A stretch of DNA of 64,000 nucleotides. Source: Ecdyonurus torrentis (taxonomy: Eukaryota > Arthropoda > Insecta > Ephemeroptera > Heptageniidae). Each line of letters begins with the position of its first letter. The first letter of the stretch is position 1. The position numbers and the translations under genes were made by a program. The DNA lies in NCBI GenBank assembly GCA_949318235.1, contig OX439134.1, positions 14,770,539 to 14,834,538 on the forward strand, read 5' to 3'. The notes under the pieces are model-generated. The model made no database searches and was not told the DNA's origin. It worked only from the letters and a program-made list of their open reading frames with translations. Below, piece by piece: positions 14,970 through 32,184 of this stretch.

Positions 14970-15889
14970 CCGTTTAATAATAAATAAACAATTCACTCAT
15001 TAATCAAACAAAAACTGTAAAGCAGAAATAAATAAAAAGAAACAAAAAATCAATACCTTTATTGCAAAAAAATATATTTATATATATTTTAATCTCTATT
15101 TTAAACAAAAAGCTTATACACACATATAATATTTTTATTTTTATATACATATATATAATATTATTATTCACAATGTATAGAAAAGATATAATTCATAATT
15201 ATGACGGACTGAATCTCACATTTATATCGTTTGAAATGACAATCTAATAATTCATATAAAATAAATCGCTTTTGTAAACTCATAATTCATCATTAAAAAC
15301 ACTTATCATTTATTATCATTCATTTTAATGTCATACTCGTTAATTAACATTTTCAAAAGTATATAAGCAACTTGTCTATACTAATATTATATCGAGGACT
15401 TTTTTTTAATATTATGTTTCATATTTCTATATACTGAAATTAATGAGTATATTTTCCATACTTCTTTATAATATATAATTGTACAGGAAAATAAGTAAAT
15501 ATCATGGAATTTTTTTTGTATCCAGTTATTTTTGAAATACTTCTTGTTTTACAAGCAAGAACATTATAGAAAAAAAAAATACACATTTAACTTTTATAAA
15601 AAATAAATAAATAAAAATAAAAAAAAACATTATGGCTTGTAAAAATTGTAAACGTTCGTAAAAAAAATTTGATAATGTCAAAATTGATTGTAATGAACAC
15701 AAATGTTCATATTTTTTGACGTATATACGTAACAAAAAATTTTTTAAAGGAAAGCTGATAATCAATTTAAGTAATCAATGTATTTTTTTTCTGACTATAG
15801 TATTTAGACTAATTTGTAAAAGTTATGGGATTCCACCAAGCGAAAGCTTACAATATGAAATTTTAAAGCTAAATATTGAGCTTCACAAA

Positions 15890-15942
15890 TTCCCCCCCCC
15901 CCCCTATATTTCATTGGAGATATTCTTAGGGGGGAAAATCAG
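15890..15942. repeat. Poly(C)/poly(G) hairpin
   Basis: A run of 14 C followed by TATATT is opposed by TCTTAGGGGGG about 30 bases later, so CCCCCCCTA can pair with TAGGGGGG. It sits inside a 97-codon plus-strand open frame (15716-16009) that I could not relate to any family. Confidence 0.6.
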
Positions 15943-17222
15943 GTGCTATATATTGCCAAAACAACTGCCTTCAAATGGTATCAAATTTGATAAAGTAATA
16001 AACGATTAAAAATTAGAAATATTACAAAATATTTGTCCTCTCTTCTTAATAATATTAGAGCCTTGTTAGTAATATTTGTTTCTTAAAATAAAATCATTAT
16101 CATTGTCTATTAAAAAAAAAAAAAAGTACAAAGATATTATGCAAGATTATATTTCTTATTAAATGTTTTTGTAATGCATAATTTTAATTTTATAAGTAAA
16201 ACATGGAAAATTAAGCTGATTTTTATAGAACGTAAAATATTCAACACAAAAAAAATATATATTTCTACTATAATTAGGAAAATTAACAATATCGTTACAT
16301 AGAAAGAGACAAAAATCTTTATAGTAAAATAACTTTGGTAATATATTATATTTTCAATCTCCTTACTACCACAAAAGCAATCAAAAAAGATTTATTATAC
16401 TTATATTTTGATTTATACAAAGCTCGTCAAGAGATAAATGACATGTCCTTTGAGACTATAAAGCTTATTATATACAAAAAAAAAACAAAAAAAAAACTTT
16501 CCCCTCACTTCTTGTGTGTTACGACTTATTATTCAATATAATAATATTATTTTCTTTCAAGGTAGATTCAAATTGCTCTGAATACGTATTATATAAAGTA
16601 TATTATTATTAATAATTATAATTTATATCGCAATATATACATTATAATTATATAACATAAATTTAATATAGAATTAGAAATGCATTTTTAATGTGATCAT
16701 GTTTCTATACGTTTTATTAGATGTAAAAGATAGGTGTCGTAGGTGTTTTTATATATTTATTCTACAAGCTGATTAAATTTTAAAAGCATTTTTATTAAAA
16801 GCTTTCTAGCAAATTTATTTTAATTTTTGTATTTTTTATTTTTAATCGCACAATGACAAAAACAATGGAAGTATGAGTTTGGCATCTAAAATGCATTTTA
16901 TTTATATGGATGTATAAACAGTCAATTTTTATGGCATATTTTTATGGCATATATATTTTATATAGCATATATGTCACAGAAAACTGTTGCTCTATATTGT
17001 ACTTAATTTCAATTATATTCATTACATAACTATACTGAATTATACACTACAAATTATGTTATATTATAGTATATAAATTTTGTGGATTAAATGAAGAGGC
17101 TTATTTGTATTATATATTTGAATTACTCCCTACAAAAGAAGTTAATTTTATGTACGTAAAATTTTAAAATGGTTCATTCAAATATATTTTTGTGCACTTT
17201 TAAACAAAGACAGTATAGACTA

Positions 17223-17504
17223 TAAGGTGTATCCGCATTACGTCATATTTTATACGCTTGGAGGCCATACTAGAGTAATGAATAGCATTGTTCAGCATAT
17301 ATGCTGAACAGAAGACCAACTGTCTATTTTCTTTGGAAAATCTGTACATTTCTTGTTAAGATTATTTTTCTCACTTGAGAGACTTCCTCAAGCTCTCAAA
17401 ATTATTGCTTAGTATTTTTTTAGGTATGAGTTATTTTCTTATGCGGTCCATGTTATTGAGTGATCCAACATGGCGTCGACTTTAACACAAATGCATATAC
17501 CCTA
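17223..17504 (+). mobile_element. TA-flanked MITE, copy 2 (282 bp)
   Basis: Same family and orientation as the copy at 11472. Ends are TA-AGGTGTATCCGC and ATATACCC-TA. It retains ACGTCATATT, TTTTCTTTGGAAAAT, GGTCCATGTTATTGAGTGAT and CATGGCGTCGACTTTAACA. Inside it, 17290-17309 is a perfect 20-base palindrome (GTTCAGCATA and its complement). Several substitutions at the left end suggest an older copy. No coding capacity. Confidence 0.85.
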
Positions 17505-17866
17505 TAGATGTTGAGAAAATGAATAAGTGGATCATTGTATATAAGAATAACATATTTCTAATCAAATCATTTACAATAAACACACTTTATCGTCAATTCT
17601 TTCAAAAACTTCAAGTGTGTAAGCATTTTATAAATTTCACACGATCATAATCAAAAATAAAACTCAAGTAAATATAGAAATCATCATCCTCTTGAATTAC
17701 ACTTAAAAAAAAAAAAGTACATAACGGTCTAAATTTCATAAAAAAAAAAGAGATATGAGATTACTTGTAAGTATGAAATTGCTTTGTGTATTGTGTGTAT
17801 GTTTTTGATGACACTATCATGCGGTGGGTACGGTAACCAAGGAGATACAATTTAACGTCAGTACTA

Positions 17867-17867
<1 letters not shown>

Positions 17868-17909
<42 letters not shown>
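17868..17909. repeat. Poly(A) run of 42 bases
   Basis: Longest homopolymer in the window. The flanks show no gene-derived sequence, so a retrocopy tail is not supported. Confidence 0.97.
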
Positions 17910-17914
<5 letters not shown>

Positions 17915-17996
17915 GCAGCAGTAGCCATCAAAGAACAGGTAAACTACCAACAAACACGATATTGTAACATCCTAATACAACAACTTACATGCCACC

Positions 17997-18003
<7 letters not shown>

Positions 18004-18054
<51 letters not shown>
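18004..18054. repeat. (AT)n microsatellite
   Basis: Pure AT dinucleotides. A 12-base word CATCCTAATACA lies on both sides (17968-17979 and 18067-18078); the right copy overlaps a TGACGTCA at 18062. Confidence 0.96.
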
Positions 18055-18060
<6 letters not shown>

Positions 18061-18658
18061 TTGACGTCATCCTAATACACGGAAAAAAAAATATTGCAAA
18101 ATTTACACAATTTTAATAATAATAATAATAATCAGTCAGTGTGCATGTGTAAACATTTAAAGTTTTCCCGTGAGATTCTTTTTGTGTGTATTTTTAAACT
18201 AAATTTGATATTTTGTTTTGATGAACTTGTAACTTGTATATTCATATTTATGCTAGTATATATTTTGTTTCTTTTGAACATAGAAAACATCAAATTTAGC
18301 ATTTTTATTATATTTTATATAGGCTAAAATATCAATTGCAAAAAAGAGTTGATGTGTTTATAATAAAAACTCACAACTTTTATTTTATGTCTCTATTATT
18401 ATTGTTTAGAAATAAAAGTAAAGAATCAGATTTGTTTTTAATACCCTTCAACTTTATATATTATATAACTGCCCCTCGTCTAAACTCTAAATGTATTTCC
18501 AAAGAAATTGTTGTTATTTTCTAAGAACTTATTTAACGTTCAATTTTTTTTTATAAACAAAAACATTGACTCCAACGCATGTCATTTGATAAACAAGTTA
18601 AATATATTTCTTATTTATATACTGATACAATTTCTTACAAAATTAAAGCCCACACATA

Positions 18659-18659
<1 letters not shown>

Positions 18660-18692
<33 letters not shown>
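18660..18692. repeat. Poly(A) run of 33 bases
   Basis: Homopolymer after CACACATAC; no retrocopy visible upstream. Confidence 0.96.
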
Positions 18693-20953
<2,261 letters not shown>

Positions 20954-21464
20954 AGAAGTAGGCTTGTCGAACAACGTGTTTGCGCTATGCTGTACACATA
21001 ACACCAGTGTAATAAGTAACATATAAACTCATTACTTTATAATAAATTCAAAACTTAAATATTTTTAACACGTATACCTACATATTAAATTTATAATCAC
21101 TTTTTTTTTTTTTTTTTTTTGTATACCTACCTCAATATAATGAAAAATAAAAATTATTATATCTAAATATTTAATTTTTCAACCTTTTAACCTATATGAT
21201 GATAAAATAATAATAATATATATTAAGAAAATATTTTACCATAGATGCAGAAATTTAATATAATGTTAATTTGAAATTAGATGTGATTTAAGAACCGTTA
21301 AAATATTATAGTATACGCATAACGGTTTTAAAAAAAAAAAAAAAAAATTTTGTTTTGTTTTGTTTTTTTCTTGTAAATTTTTTATTTTTCAAAAATAGCT
21401 ATATATATATAATGAGTTTTTAATCAAAATAAATTTGAGCTATAAAAAGGCACGTTTATCTCAG

Positions 21465-21507
21465 TCTCTCTCTCTCTCCTTCTCTCTCTCTCTCTCTCTC
21501 TCTCTCT
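21465..21507. repeat. (TC)n microsatellite
   Basis: TC tract with one CCT interruption at about 21478. Confidence 0.95.
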
Positions 21508-22690
21508 ACGTTACAATACACACAAAAAGTGTTTTTCACAACCTTTCTAAATTAAGTTCATATAACCAAACGCGTTTTTGAAAAATTTCGTTTTAAACAT
21601 ATTTTTATTCTTGCAATTTTTGCACCAATAATAATTGGAAAAGTCAAATATATATGAGCCCATATAAACTATTAAAAAATTGCAACATTTTTTTATAATG
21701 TTATTTAATCTATATAAAAATCAAAGCATTTTACATGAGAAATAAAAAAATATAAATAGAATGCAACGTGTAAATCAGATAACACTATAAAATTGATCAA
21801 AAAGTTTTCCAAGGTTTTTCAACTGCATTGGTTTTATAAGTTAACGATTGCGAATCACGAGATGCAAATGCAATTATATCCCTACGCTATAGTATATATA
21901 CAAGACAGTGTTATGAATAAAATGCTTTATACGCGATGAAATGTAACAAAGATGTATAAAGCGGCATAAAATAAGCTTGAACATTTTATATTTTATATAA
22001 GGCTATATGCTATGTATATAAGTGTGATATACATCTGTATTTAAAAAAAAAATTATTACACTAAGGAATTTTATGCTTTTATATATAATTATGTATATTT
22101 AATTGTTTTATAATATAAAATATCTAAATTAATTATTGTGTGCTAAATAGCTTTAGATTTCAAGAGCCTCAATTTTTTGGCTAATTTACTCATTCCCCCT
22201 CCATTCTTTCATCCCTTTCAAATATACTTTTTTTTTTATACCTATTAGAAACTACTAAATTATAACCTCAAATTAACAAATTTTAGAGCATATTTTTAAA
22301 AACCTGTATCTCTTATTTTTCTATATATAAGTTTAATGTCACTGAACTCATTTAAGTAATTAAATTTTGGTTAATTTTTTTTAAACTTTTAGTATACGTA
22401 TATAATAATTAATATAATCAAATAACTCCATTTATCATCCAAAATTCATGCATATCAAAAAAAAAAATTCTATAATATATTTTTTTGGTTTTGTTAATAT
22501 TTATGGTTTTCAAAGAATAATTAAGGATACATTTGTAATTATTTTTCTATCATGTAACATGGCGTCGGTTTTGTGTTCGGCGTATACGTACTATAGACTA
22601 AACAAGAAATGACGAATGTCTTTAATATTACAAGGTTATTTTTCTCTCTTCTCTTACAAACAGGTTCGCCTTCTTTGCTTGATTATGATG

Positions 22691-22795
<105 letters not shown>

Positions 22796-22849
22796 TGCCA
22801 CAGCATCATTCTCTCTCTCTATATAACTACAATTTATGGTTACCTTAGA

Positions 22850-23682
22850 ACAAAACAATTGCAACCAACGCAACAAGTATAATATAAGAAGAATTGGTGA
22901 ACAATTTAATGCACCACCACAAAAAAAAAAAAAAAAAATGAAACGATATTATGAAACAATAAGGCGTTATTAAATGTATGCATTTTAATCAAATTTTTCA
23001 CCATTTAAAAAAAGGATAAATACTTTCATTTTGTATAATTATACCAGTTTTTCTTCTTTCAGCGGGTTATAAGCTAAAAATTAGTTAATTAAAACAACAA
23101 TTAAGCACTGTACTTTGCAAACCAGAAATAAAAATAGGATTAATATAACGTAAAGTAAAAACGTAAATCGATATATATTTTTTTTCTGTAAATTTTCTTG
23201 CGGACATTAAAATATTGCTATATATTATAATAAAACAATTCAAAAAAACTAATTAAAGTAATTGCCTAAATGTTAATTGTAATTTGTATTTGAAAATTAC
23301 TTGTAGTATAGATATACAAATTAACTTTTAAATTTAATAAGAAATTATATACGTATATATAATAAAAAAAACTATTTACTTTATAATTAAGTAATAAATT
23401 ATAAATTCAATTAAAAATTATTATCAATACATAAATATTTGTAACTGTATAATGTTATTAAATTAAAAAAAAAGTATCTATAATAAAAGATAATAAGTTA
23501 CAAATGAGAGAGAGAGTGGAGTACTTAAATTATATGAGTGATATTTTATGTTCGTTTTTATGACTGTTTTTATGATCACTTAAAGTCACTAGGATTGTTA
23601 AACAGCTCATAAAATTGGCCACTATCTTTATATATGTATTTATTTATAAACAATCACTGATTTCTGTTTAATTTTTAAAATG

Positions 23683-23723
<41 letters not shown>

Positions 23724-26179
23724 GCAAGTTTTACGACACCTAAAAAAATTTCAAGGTTTCTATGCTTTACAATTTGACACGTATATTTTTTTACATAACT
23801 TTTTTAATGTTAAAAAAAAAACATAACTGCACATCTCATCGTCCTTGAAATATAAAAAAGGAAAGAAAAAAGAATCTATTGTCACTTTTTTTAAAATATA
23901 CACACTTTTTATTTCATTGAAAAGCATATAATTTCAGGTACGTTTTATTATTAGAATTTTGGAACATTTTGACCTTTTTTTACGTAAAAATAGTTTTAAA
24001 AAAGTTAGTTTTTGAGTTTAAATTTATGTTAAATAATTTAGTGATTATTAAGATATTTATCCCTATAGGATTTATTGACTTGGAAGGGATATTGGCACAA
24101 ATTATTAATAAATCAATAAATTTAGTCTATAATCAAGGCAATAATTAAATAATTGTCAACATGCGAACAAAACTTAAAAAGTATATATTTTTCCATCACA
24201 CTTTTCTAAGAAAATAAAAAATATATAAAATAATTTTTCTAAACATGTGTATTATTTCTCGCAATAACTTTTTTCTTTTCTCAAAAACACATAAAACATT
24301 TTCTTAATCGCTTTATATATGCATGCGCTATATGCATTCAAAAGTATAAATATTATTATTTACAGACCCCCCTTTTTTTTTTGTATATATGTTGTGCAAA
24401 ATGGTTTATAGAGTGCAAAAAAGATAAATAACAGTTTTTTTTTTAAAGTTATAATATATAATGTCATATAGTTTTTAAAGAATATATCTTACAATTTTTA
24501 TATATAATATATTTATATACACATGTTAGGTATGATAAAAATTGTCGTATATGGCATGGTTCATGATTTATGACATAAAGATATGCAAATTAAAAAAAAA
24601 AAAAAAATACTTAAATATAAAAGTTATATAAAACACATGCTCCCTCTTTTGTTTTCATATTTGTTTTCGTGTAAATTAGAAGTTTTAATTATGATATTAA
24701 AATTTGTAATTAGTCAAAGAACAAAGTTTTTCTGAGTCATCATTTTTTTTTTCGGTGTTCTCCATGCGTTTCAAAGAGCATGATTTAAGTAATCACTATA
24801 CGTATTTTTATATAGATAAAATTACTTCGACAATTAGAAGATTGAATATAATTTTATTATGTTTATATATGCATGTGGGACGTTTACTAAAATGCTCTTT
24901 AAGACTGATTTTTTTTTTAATATTTTTCATTTCATAACTTCAATAATACTAAAAAAAACAATATAATAATCATAGTACATGCAAACTTTGTTAAAATTTT
25001 TAACCAAAATCTTATTTAGAGAGTATAATAATAAAACTCTTAAAAGATAAGAAGTTCTCCATTTCTTTTTTTCTTCTTTTCTCTCACTAATTGTTTTGTT
25101 AATGACGTCTACAGTTTCGCAATTGATTTCTCTCTGACTTTCTTTCTCTTTCTCTCTGTTGGGTATACTTTATGTGTGTGAACTTGTGTCTTTTTACTTC
25201 GACTTGGCTACTTGGTGGTGGTTGTAATGTGTGAGTCATTGCCCGGGCCAATCAATAAATAGCTCAGCACTTTGCCTTAACTTATATATTTCTCACTCAA
25301 CCCCTCCTACCCCACCCCCTATTCACAGATGTATATACGTTAAAATAACCAGTTATATAACCTCCCCCCAAAGGATTTCTTTAATGTATATAAAGGTGAT
25401 GACATTAAATTGGATGGGTTAATGTCTTTAAAAATTAATTTCAATCTTTTGATTAAAAAAAAAAAGTTACTACTTCTTTTATTGTATTAAAATTATAGGT
25501 AATTAAATAGTGATGTTTTTTTTTTAATATTTTTGATTTAATGGATATAAAATTGTTATAGTATAAAAATGCGTTTTTACTAATTTGATTGGTTTTGGGG
25601 TAGAAGACGCAATGCGTGAGCTTTTATAATCATATCAATATTTTAAGCAATTTTCTCATGCAAGGAAACAAACACATAAAATTTTTAAACAAAACAACAA
25701 ATAAATAATAATAAAGAGCAGCAATTCAGAAATCTAACAATAAAAAAAATCTTTCTTATTTTATGGTAATTTGTTACTCTATAGTACTGTATAATAGTAT
25801 GTTATGTCCTGACAAAGTCATGCTTTTAACCCTATAGTGGTGCACTAACTATAATCTCTCTGACTTTAAAAAAATGCAATTGGTCGAAAACCTCACTACA
25901 GTAAAGATTTAATAATTATATAAAAAAATCTGAACCATTATTTTTTTTTTTTTTTTTTTTTTTTTTGTAAATAAATTATTATTGTATCAGAAAATAATGA
26001 ATATTTAGTGGTCTTTTGTATATACATTGATTTGAGTATTCATGGAATGTTATTCCTTTTTATATATATTTTTACAAAGTCATGAAACACTTGTCTTATT
26101 TCAAAGAACTTTATAGTTTATGTCTTAACACGAGAATAAACTTTCTGCAGTCATTATTTATTGATTTAAAGTTGCATGT

Positions 26180-26180
<1 letters not shown>
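22850..26180. other. Gene-free AT-rich stretch
   Basis: Homopolymers only, apart from the T run at 23684. The region 25100-25400 is less AT-rich but has no recognisable coding or RNA signal. Confidence 0.6.
23684..23720. repeat. Poly(T) run of 37 bases
   Basis: Homopolymer preceded by TTTTTAAAATGC; no coding sequence adjoins it. Confidence 0.96.

Positions 26181-26181
<1 letters not shown>

Positions 26182-26259
<78 letters not shown>
26182..26259. repeat. (AG)n microsatellite
   Basis: Pure AG tract of about 78 bases. Confidence 0.98.
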
Positions 26260-26261
<2 letters not shown>

Positions 26262-26542
26262 TGGAAGTCTTTATAGTGTTACCACGTATATATGAAATAA
26301 TACATAGCATTATTATTCACTGTTTTCGTTTTGAATTTTAAAATATAATGTTTCAAAATTATTAAGTGAAACTCAATTTAAAACGCAAATTTTATTGTCA
26401 TGTCAAAATTTGCAAAATTTCTATAAATTTTATTTATATGTTTGCAAATATAATGACTTCTTTACTTTATTTTGATAAACAAATCATGTATTTATTTTAT
26501 GTTTAGATAAAGAGTATTTTTTTTTATAAATTAAGTGGAAAA

Positions 26543-26545
<3 letters not shown>

Positions 26546-26628
<83 letters not shown>

Positions 26629-26631
26629 CGA

Positions 26632-26661
<30 letters not shown>
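26546..26661. repeat. (AT)n microsatellite followed by poly(T)
   Basis: AT repeats at 26546-26626, the spacer GGCGATGCA, then T at 26636-26661. Confidence 0.97.
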
Positions 26662-26662
<1 letters not shown>

Positions 26663-27502
26663 GCTGAAAAGGTTGTTTCAAATATTATAAATATTGTAAA
26701 GTAAATAATATTGCCAGATATTTTTCCCCACCTGCTATACAAGATCAAATTACTATGTACAATTTTCCTTAAATTTAAAAACAGAGGCCCATACATCAAT
26801 TCCTTTTTTTATATGTTTCGATTGAACAAGTCAATCCAACTTTCTTTCAACACGTAATAATAAGTTTTAAAATAAATTCAGCTCTTTTTTATTGGAGATA
26901 GATAAAAAAAAATCCAATTTCTATATAAAAAAAAAATCGACATGCAGTATAAAATGAAAATAATGGTGCAGGTACTCGTGACTTAAAGGCATTACACCTC
27001 AACTGCAATAAGTAAGTGAGTTTGCAACTATACAGTACATGATACATAGACAATTGCAAACTTCACCGTGATTTATATACACGTATAAATAAGTACATTT
27101 TATATATATATAAGGGAAAAATAATGAACATTTTAAAGGCATTGTATTCACGATTTATTTATATATGGTAGAGATCCAATTGTTAGCATTTTATAATTAC
27201 TTTTTAAGGGTTATTTAAATGGAAAAATGTTGAAATAATTGTTGGCAATTTGAAAAATATTGAGTTGAGTGATTTTTTGATGTCACCAGTCCAATCTGCG
27301 GATATTCAAATTAAATTTTTATCAAGTTTCTATAGTTATTATTGTTAGTTGATGTGTTTTTTTTATTGAAACATTTACCAAATTGGGACCTATATACCAA
27401 CAGCTGGGACTTGATCATTATTGTTTTTAATACTATAATAAAAAACTTGAAATCAATTTTGAATTAACGCAATAATTGCTTCTATATTATAATTACTAAA
27501 AA

Positions 27503-27569
27503 TGACGTCATATATGTGATTGGTGTAAAGAGAAAGCCCGCTATTAGCCAATGAAGTATTGTGACGTCA
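27503..27569. promoter_or_regulatory. Inverted pair of TGACGTCA plus CCAAT sites
   Basis: TGACGTCA (27503-27510) is followed after 8 bases by ATTGG; in mirror orientation CCAAT is followed after 9 bases by TGACGTCA (27562-27569). The two half-units face each other across about 30 bases. TGACGTCA is the CREB/ATF consensus and CCAAT the NF-Y consensus. Whether this is a regulatory module or the ends of a tiny element is unknown. Confidence 0.45.
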
Positions 27570-28209
27570 TAATGGGGATGGTCAATGTTTTGTTTTATAA
27601 AACTCAATCAAATGTCATCAATATAGGCATTAAGTTCAAAATCAGATTATATTTTCCTAATACCTTCTATATCAAATCATTTTTTTTTTCATCTTGAAAT
27701 AAGAGTCATATCTTAACGTATGCTATAGAGATGCATCAATATGGCAGATAACTCTATATATAATTTAATTTCAATATAATAACTTCTCATCATGTTTTGT
27801 GTATAGCTATATTGGTCCACTAGAAATGCTAACTTCATAAAATCTGTTCAATGCCTTGAAGTCGTAAACATATATAAATATTTCTTAACCCCTTGCTATA
27901 AAGAAAATATATTATTAAATATGAAAATAACGTTTTCATAAACTGACCTATCCAAACACAATCTTATAATAATTATTACATAAAATAAAAATAAAAACTT
28001 TTATCTGTTTCGAAAGTAAATTAGTTTTATTCTTACACAGCAAATATGATATCTATATGTAGTGATAAATAGTACAGAATAATCATAAATAAAAAATATT
28101 GCTTTAAACTATATAAAAAGGTCAAAATACATTTTTACGTAATCAATTTAATTGAATTTAATTGGTAATTAAAATAATAATCAATAACCTATATCAGCAA
28201 ACTTTATAC

Positions 28210-28375
<166 letters not shown>

Positions 28376-29246
28376 CAATAATTTATACCGCAATAAAAAA
28401 AATGTTTATAAAATTGCGTGTATTTAATTATAAAATAAATAATATATAAATGCATGCAATATATATGGCGTTTTTTTTTTTTTTTTTTACATTCTCAGTA
28501 TTCATATGTAATACTGCATTACATTAAATAATATGTTTATTTTTTATTATTATAAAATTGCATTATGCACTTTGTGAAATTAAAAATTCTAAGCATAACA
28601 AAATATTATGCATTAATGTAGATTATATACATGTACAGTATATTATATAGAGCAAGTTTACAAATTTTGGGTCAGTATAATTCATAAATACAAACGTCTG
28701 CATTATAGAGTTATGAGTTCCACCATTGATATATTAAACTTGAAAAATTGGCAACACCGCTTAAAAAAAAAACTTTGTTTTTTTGTTACACTGTGAAGTA
28801 CAAAAAATATTTTAATTATATATTTTAGAAAATTAGGAACATATTTTCTACAGTAAAGAATTTCTTTATTTAAAAATTTTTAATTACATTAAAAACAGAA
28901 TTTAAATATTATATGATCTACTTTTTTTTTCTAAGCATTTTTGTTATATTTCTATAATTTATTTCTTTATACTTTTTTGATTTATAATGCTATATCATGA
29001 AAAGTAATTTATCATTGAAAACAAAATGAAAAGAAAAAAAAAGTCAAGGAATATTTTTCTATAAATTAATTGAAGTTAATGATCTAGCAATTATATAAAT
29101 ATATTATATATATATAAAAAAAAGACACCAGAGAAATAAAAGTTCAAGGTTTTTTTAAGTGAACGTTGCATAAAAGGCTTATTGATCAGTTATTATTATT
29201 TCATATTTTCATATCCTCAAGGCAAGTATATGGTGTTTCATAAAAA

Positions 29247-29250
<4 letters not shown>

Positions 29251-29289
<39 letters not shown>
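29251..29289. repeat. (AT)n microsatellite
   Basis: Pure AT tract of 39 bases. Confidence 0.95.
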
Positions 29290-29292
<3 letters not shown>

Positions 29293-30008
29293 ATGATTTA
29301 AGCGTATGATAAATAATGAAAAATATACTTATAATAGTATACGCCATTGTTCTAAAAGTTAATCATGCTTTTTAATTTTTTTTTTTTTTAATTTATGGTT
29401 TGTTTATGTGAAAAAGAAATTATTATTGGATAAGGTCTTGTTACTTTGAGATATATTTCTTATAATTAAACATGTGTTTATAATTATTCCAAAATTTATA
29501 AGTTTGTCCCCTCGCTTTTTTATAATAAACCAGTAGTTTATCAAAGTTATTATTATATGTAGTAAAATATAATCACACACAAATGTAATACCTATATTGC
29601 ATAAAATATGTAAAAATGGAAATTGAAATTATTATACCAAATCTTAAGTTGTACTCTGTTGTACGTAAAAATTCCAAATTTAAATCAGGTTGGTTTTCCC
29701 CTATAAAGTAATATTTTTGTTTTGTTTTGTACTTGTCGAACAGCTGATCGCAATAATAACTGACGTTACATGAAATTTATAGCAAGTATTCTTATATATG
29801 TCATAAAAATTTGTAAAAAAATAATACCGTTTTTTAAGAGTATTTTTTTTTTACCTGATGTTATATATACAAATAAGGTATAACAGGGACCAGCATAATT
29901 CAAAAACTTTGTTTATTGAAGGTCAAAAAGCTCATATTTTTTGCTTACATTACTAAAAAATGCGTAAGAATTTTTTCTTCCCTTTTTTGTCTCATTTTTT
30001 TCTTTCTT

Positions 30009-30025
30009 TCTCTCTCTCTCTCTCT

Positions 30026-30058
<33 letters not shown>
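30009..30058. repeat. (TC)n followed by poly(T)
   Basis: TC repeats (30009-30028) run into a 30-base T run (30029-30058). Confidence 0.95.
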
Positions 30059-31453
30059 CGTATTTTCAAAACTGTTATTTTATACTTTGAAAAAAAAAAA
30101 GCTAGTGTAAACATTTTAGTTCCAAAATCTAAAGGAAAAAAAAATACTGCAATTTACATCATAATAACTTATATTTTTCAATAATAACTAATTTAAAAAA
30201 TGGCAATGAAATAATTGGAAAAAAATCTACATCATTTTCTTTACTCATGTTTGCGGCTAAAATAAACTAACAACTTATTTTTTAACTTATATACTTAAAT
30301 TAAAAGGAGATTTACATTTATTAAGGTTCATATTACAGTTAAAGTTAATAGAAAATAAAGCCATGAATTACTTTAAAATTTATGTTCTGTACTTAACTAT
30401 TCTTCGATTTTTTTCCCTCCTATATATATAAAAGAAATTACCCTCTCTTATAGCTTCTTATCATTAACACAAAAACATGATAGTCTTCTTTTTTTGATCA
30501 AAATCTTATCTTCAAAGTCATGTTTTTTCTTATATATTTTTTTCCTCAACTCAAAAAACTTCAACTAATATAATATATTTGCTAAGAAAAGTAATAAATC
30601 TTTAAGATTAAAAACTATAAAATAAAGTAACACGCATTTAAAAAAAATATTATCATAATTATATATTGTCCCATTTTTATATAAGTTGCAAACTATAAAG
30701 ACATACCATTTTTAAAGATATCTTATACCTTTTTTTTTAAGCGACGGAAAGACGTTAATTTAAAAACTTGTGTGCACATAATAAGCTTTTCATTTTTTTT
30801 TTTTTTTTTTTTTTTTTAGTAATGATTTTATTGAAAATCATAATTGTTGTTGAGAAATATTATTTTTCGTTTGCAAAAATCAAGATATGAATAAAAAAAA
30901 TATGTATTCAATGTTTTGTAAGATGGACGATTCAAGGGCAACTGCTCACCGCGTACTTGTATATGTATTAAAAAATTGTAATTGAACTTTCTGACAAGCA
31001 ATGTTCATACACATACATACATACATACAATTTAGTAAAATAAGAGAGAAGGGGGAAGTAATGAATAATGATATATTATATTATAGCCAATGAAATAATA
31101 ATTTATTATTTATCGATTTACAAAACTTAAGTATGCGTGCCAATAATAATTATATAGTGAGTATTATATAAAATGAATTGCATTCTATTATATATATCGC
31201 CATGTTTGTGGTGAGAATTTTAATATTTATTTATTATTAAAAAAAAAAAAAGATTCCATTTTTTTTTTTTTTTTTTTTTTTTTTACAACAATTTAAAAAA
31301 TTCTGTAAAATTCTACATAATATAAAACAATACAATTTTTCAAATAATGTATCTTTGCCCAGTATATAAATCGATGTCTATCTATCTTATTTCCCCTTAC
31401 TTACTCCTTGTGGCAAAAAAAAAAAAAAAAAAAAAAAAAACGAGAAAGGCAAA

Positions 31454-31486
<33 letters not shown>

Positions 31487-32066
31487 AAAATCGAAAAACT
31501 TTTAATGTCGGTGGACAGACTGAAATATAAACTTATAGGAAACTAAAAGCTATTTTATCAAAAATTTACTTTTGGATTAAGATATACAACTGATTTTTTA
31601 TATATATATATATACAATAATAAATTAAAATTTATTATTAAGAATTAAATAAGATGTATTACTTAACATTTTTCTTATTTTTATTTGAGAAAAAATAAAA
31701 GTGACATTTTGTCTATAAATTATATAATAACAACAATAGAAATTCTATTCCTTCAATTTTTTTTATTCCTTCTTCTTTTTATGGAATTAAAAATATCAAG
31801 TGAATATTCTGATGAATATTTTAACACTCTTGTTTTATTAAAGCATTAATAACTTGTTTATAATATTATCTTATAATGAAAATTTTATTATAAATTTTTC
31901 TTGTTCATACTTTTTTATTATTATAATAATTATTTAAAAATTTAACAGATAATAATTACCTAATTTTATGTAAATTAAACATGAGATTACATTTATAAAT
32001 TTTTTAAAGATTTGGCAACATTGAGTTATGTTTTATAAACCATTTTTTTATATTCTTTATTATAGT

Positions 32067-32068
<2 letters not shown>

Positions 32069-32103
<35 letters not shown>
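32069..32103. repeat. (AG)n microsatellite
   Basis: Pure AG tract, 37 bp from an isolated GC-rich patch at 32141. Confidence 0.95.
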
Positions 32104-32106
<3 letters not shown>

Positions 32107-32140
32107 GAGATCTTCATTTAGAGAGCGGTTACGTTTTTAA

Positions 32141-32184
32141 GGTCCGGCGGGACGTCGGGTCGGGTAGCCACGGGACCGCCCCCT
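32141..32184. other. Isolated GC-rich patch, 44 bp
   Basis: About four of five bases are G or C in a region otherwise near one in five. It reads GGTCCGGCGGGACGTCGGGT and continues CGGGTAGCCACGGGACCGCC; the outer TTAAGG and CCTTAA words can pair. It does not look like a tRNA or a recognisable rRNA segment. Origin unknown. Confidence 0.6.

Noticed and set aside
17868..17909. Poly(A) run as the tail of a processed retrocopy
   Set aside because: No gene-derived or LINE-like sequence precedes it on either strand and no flanking target duplication was found.
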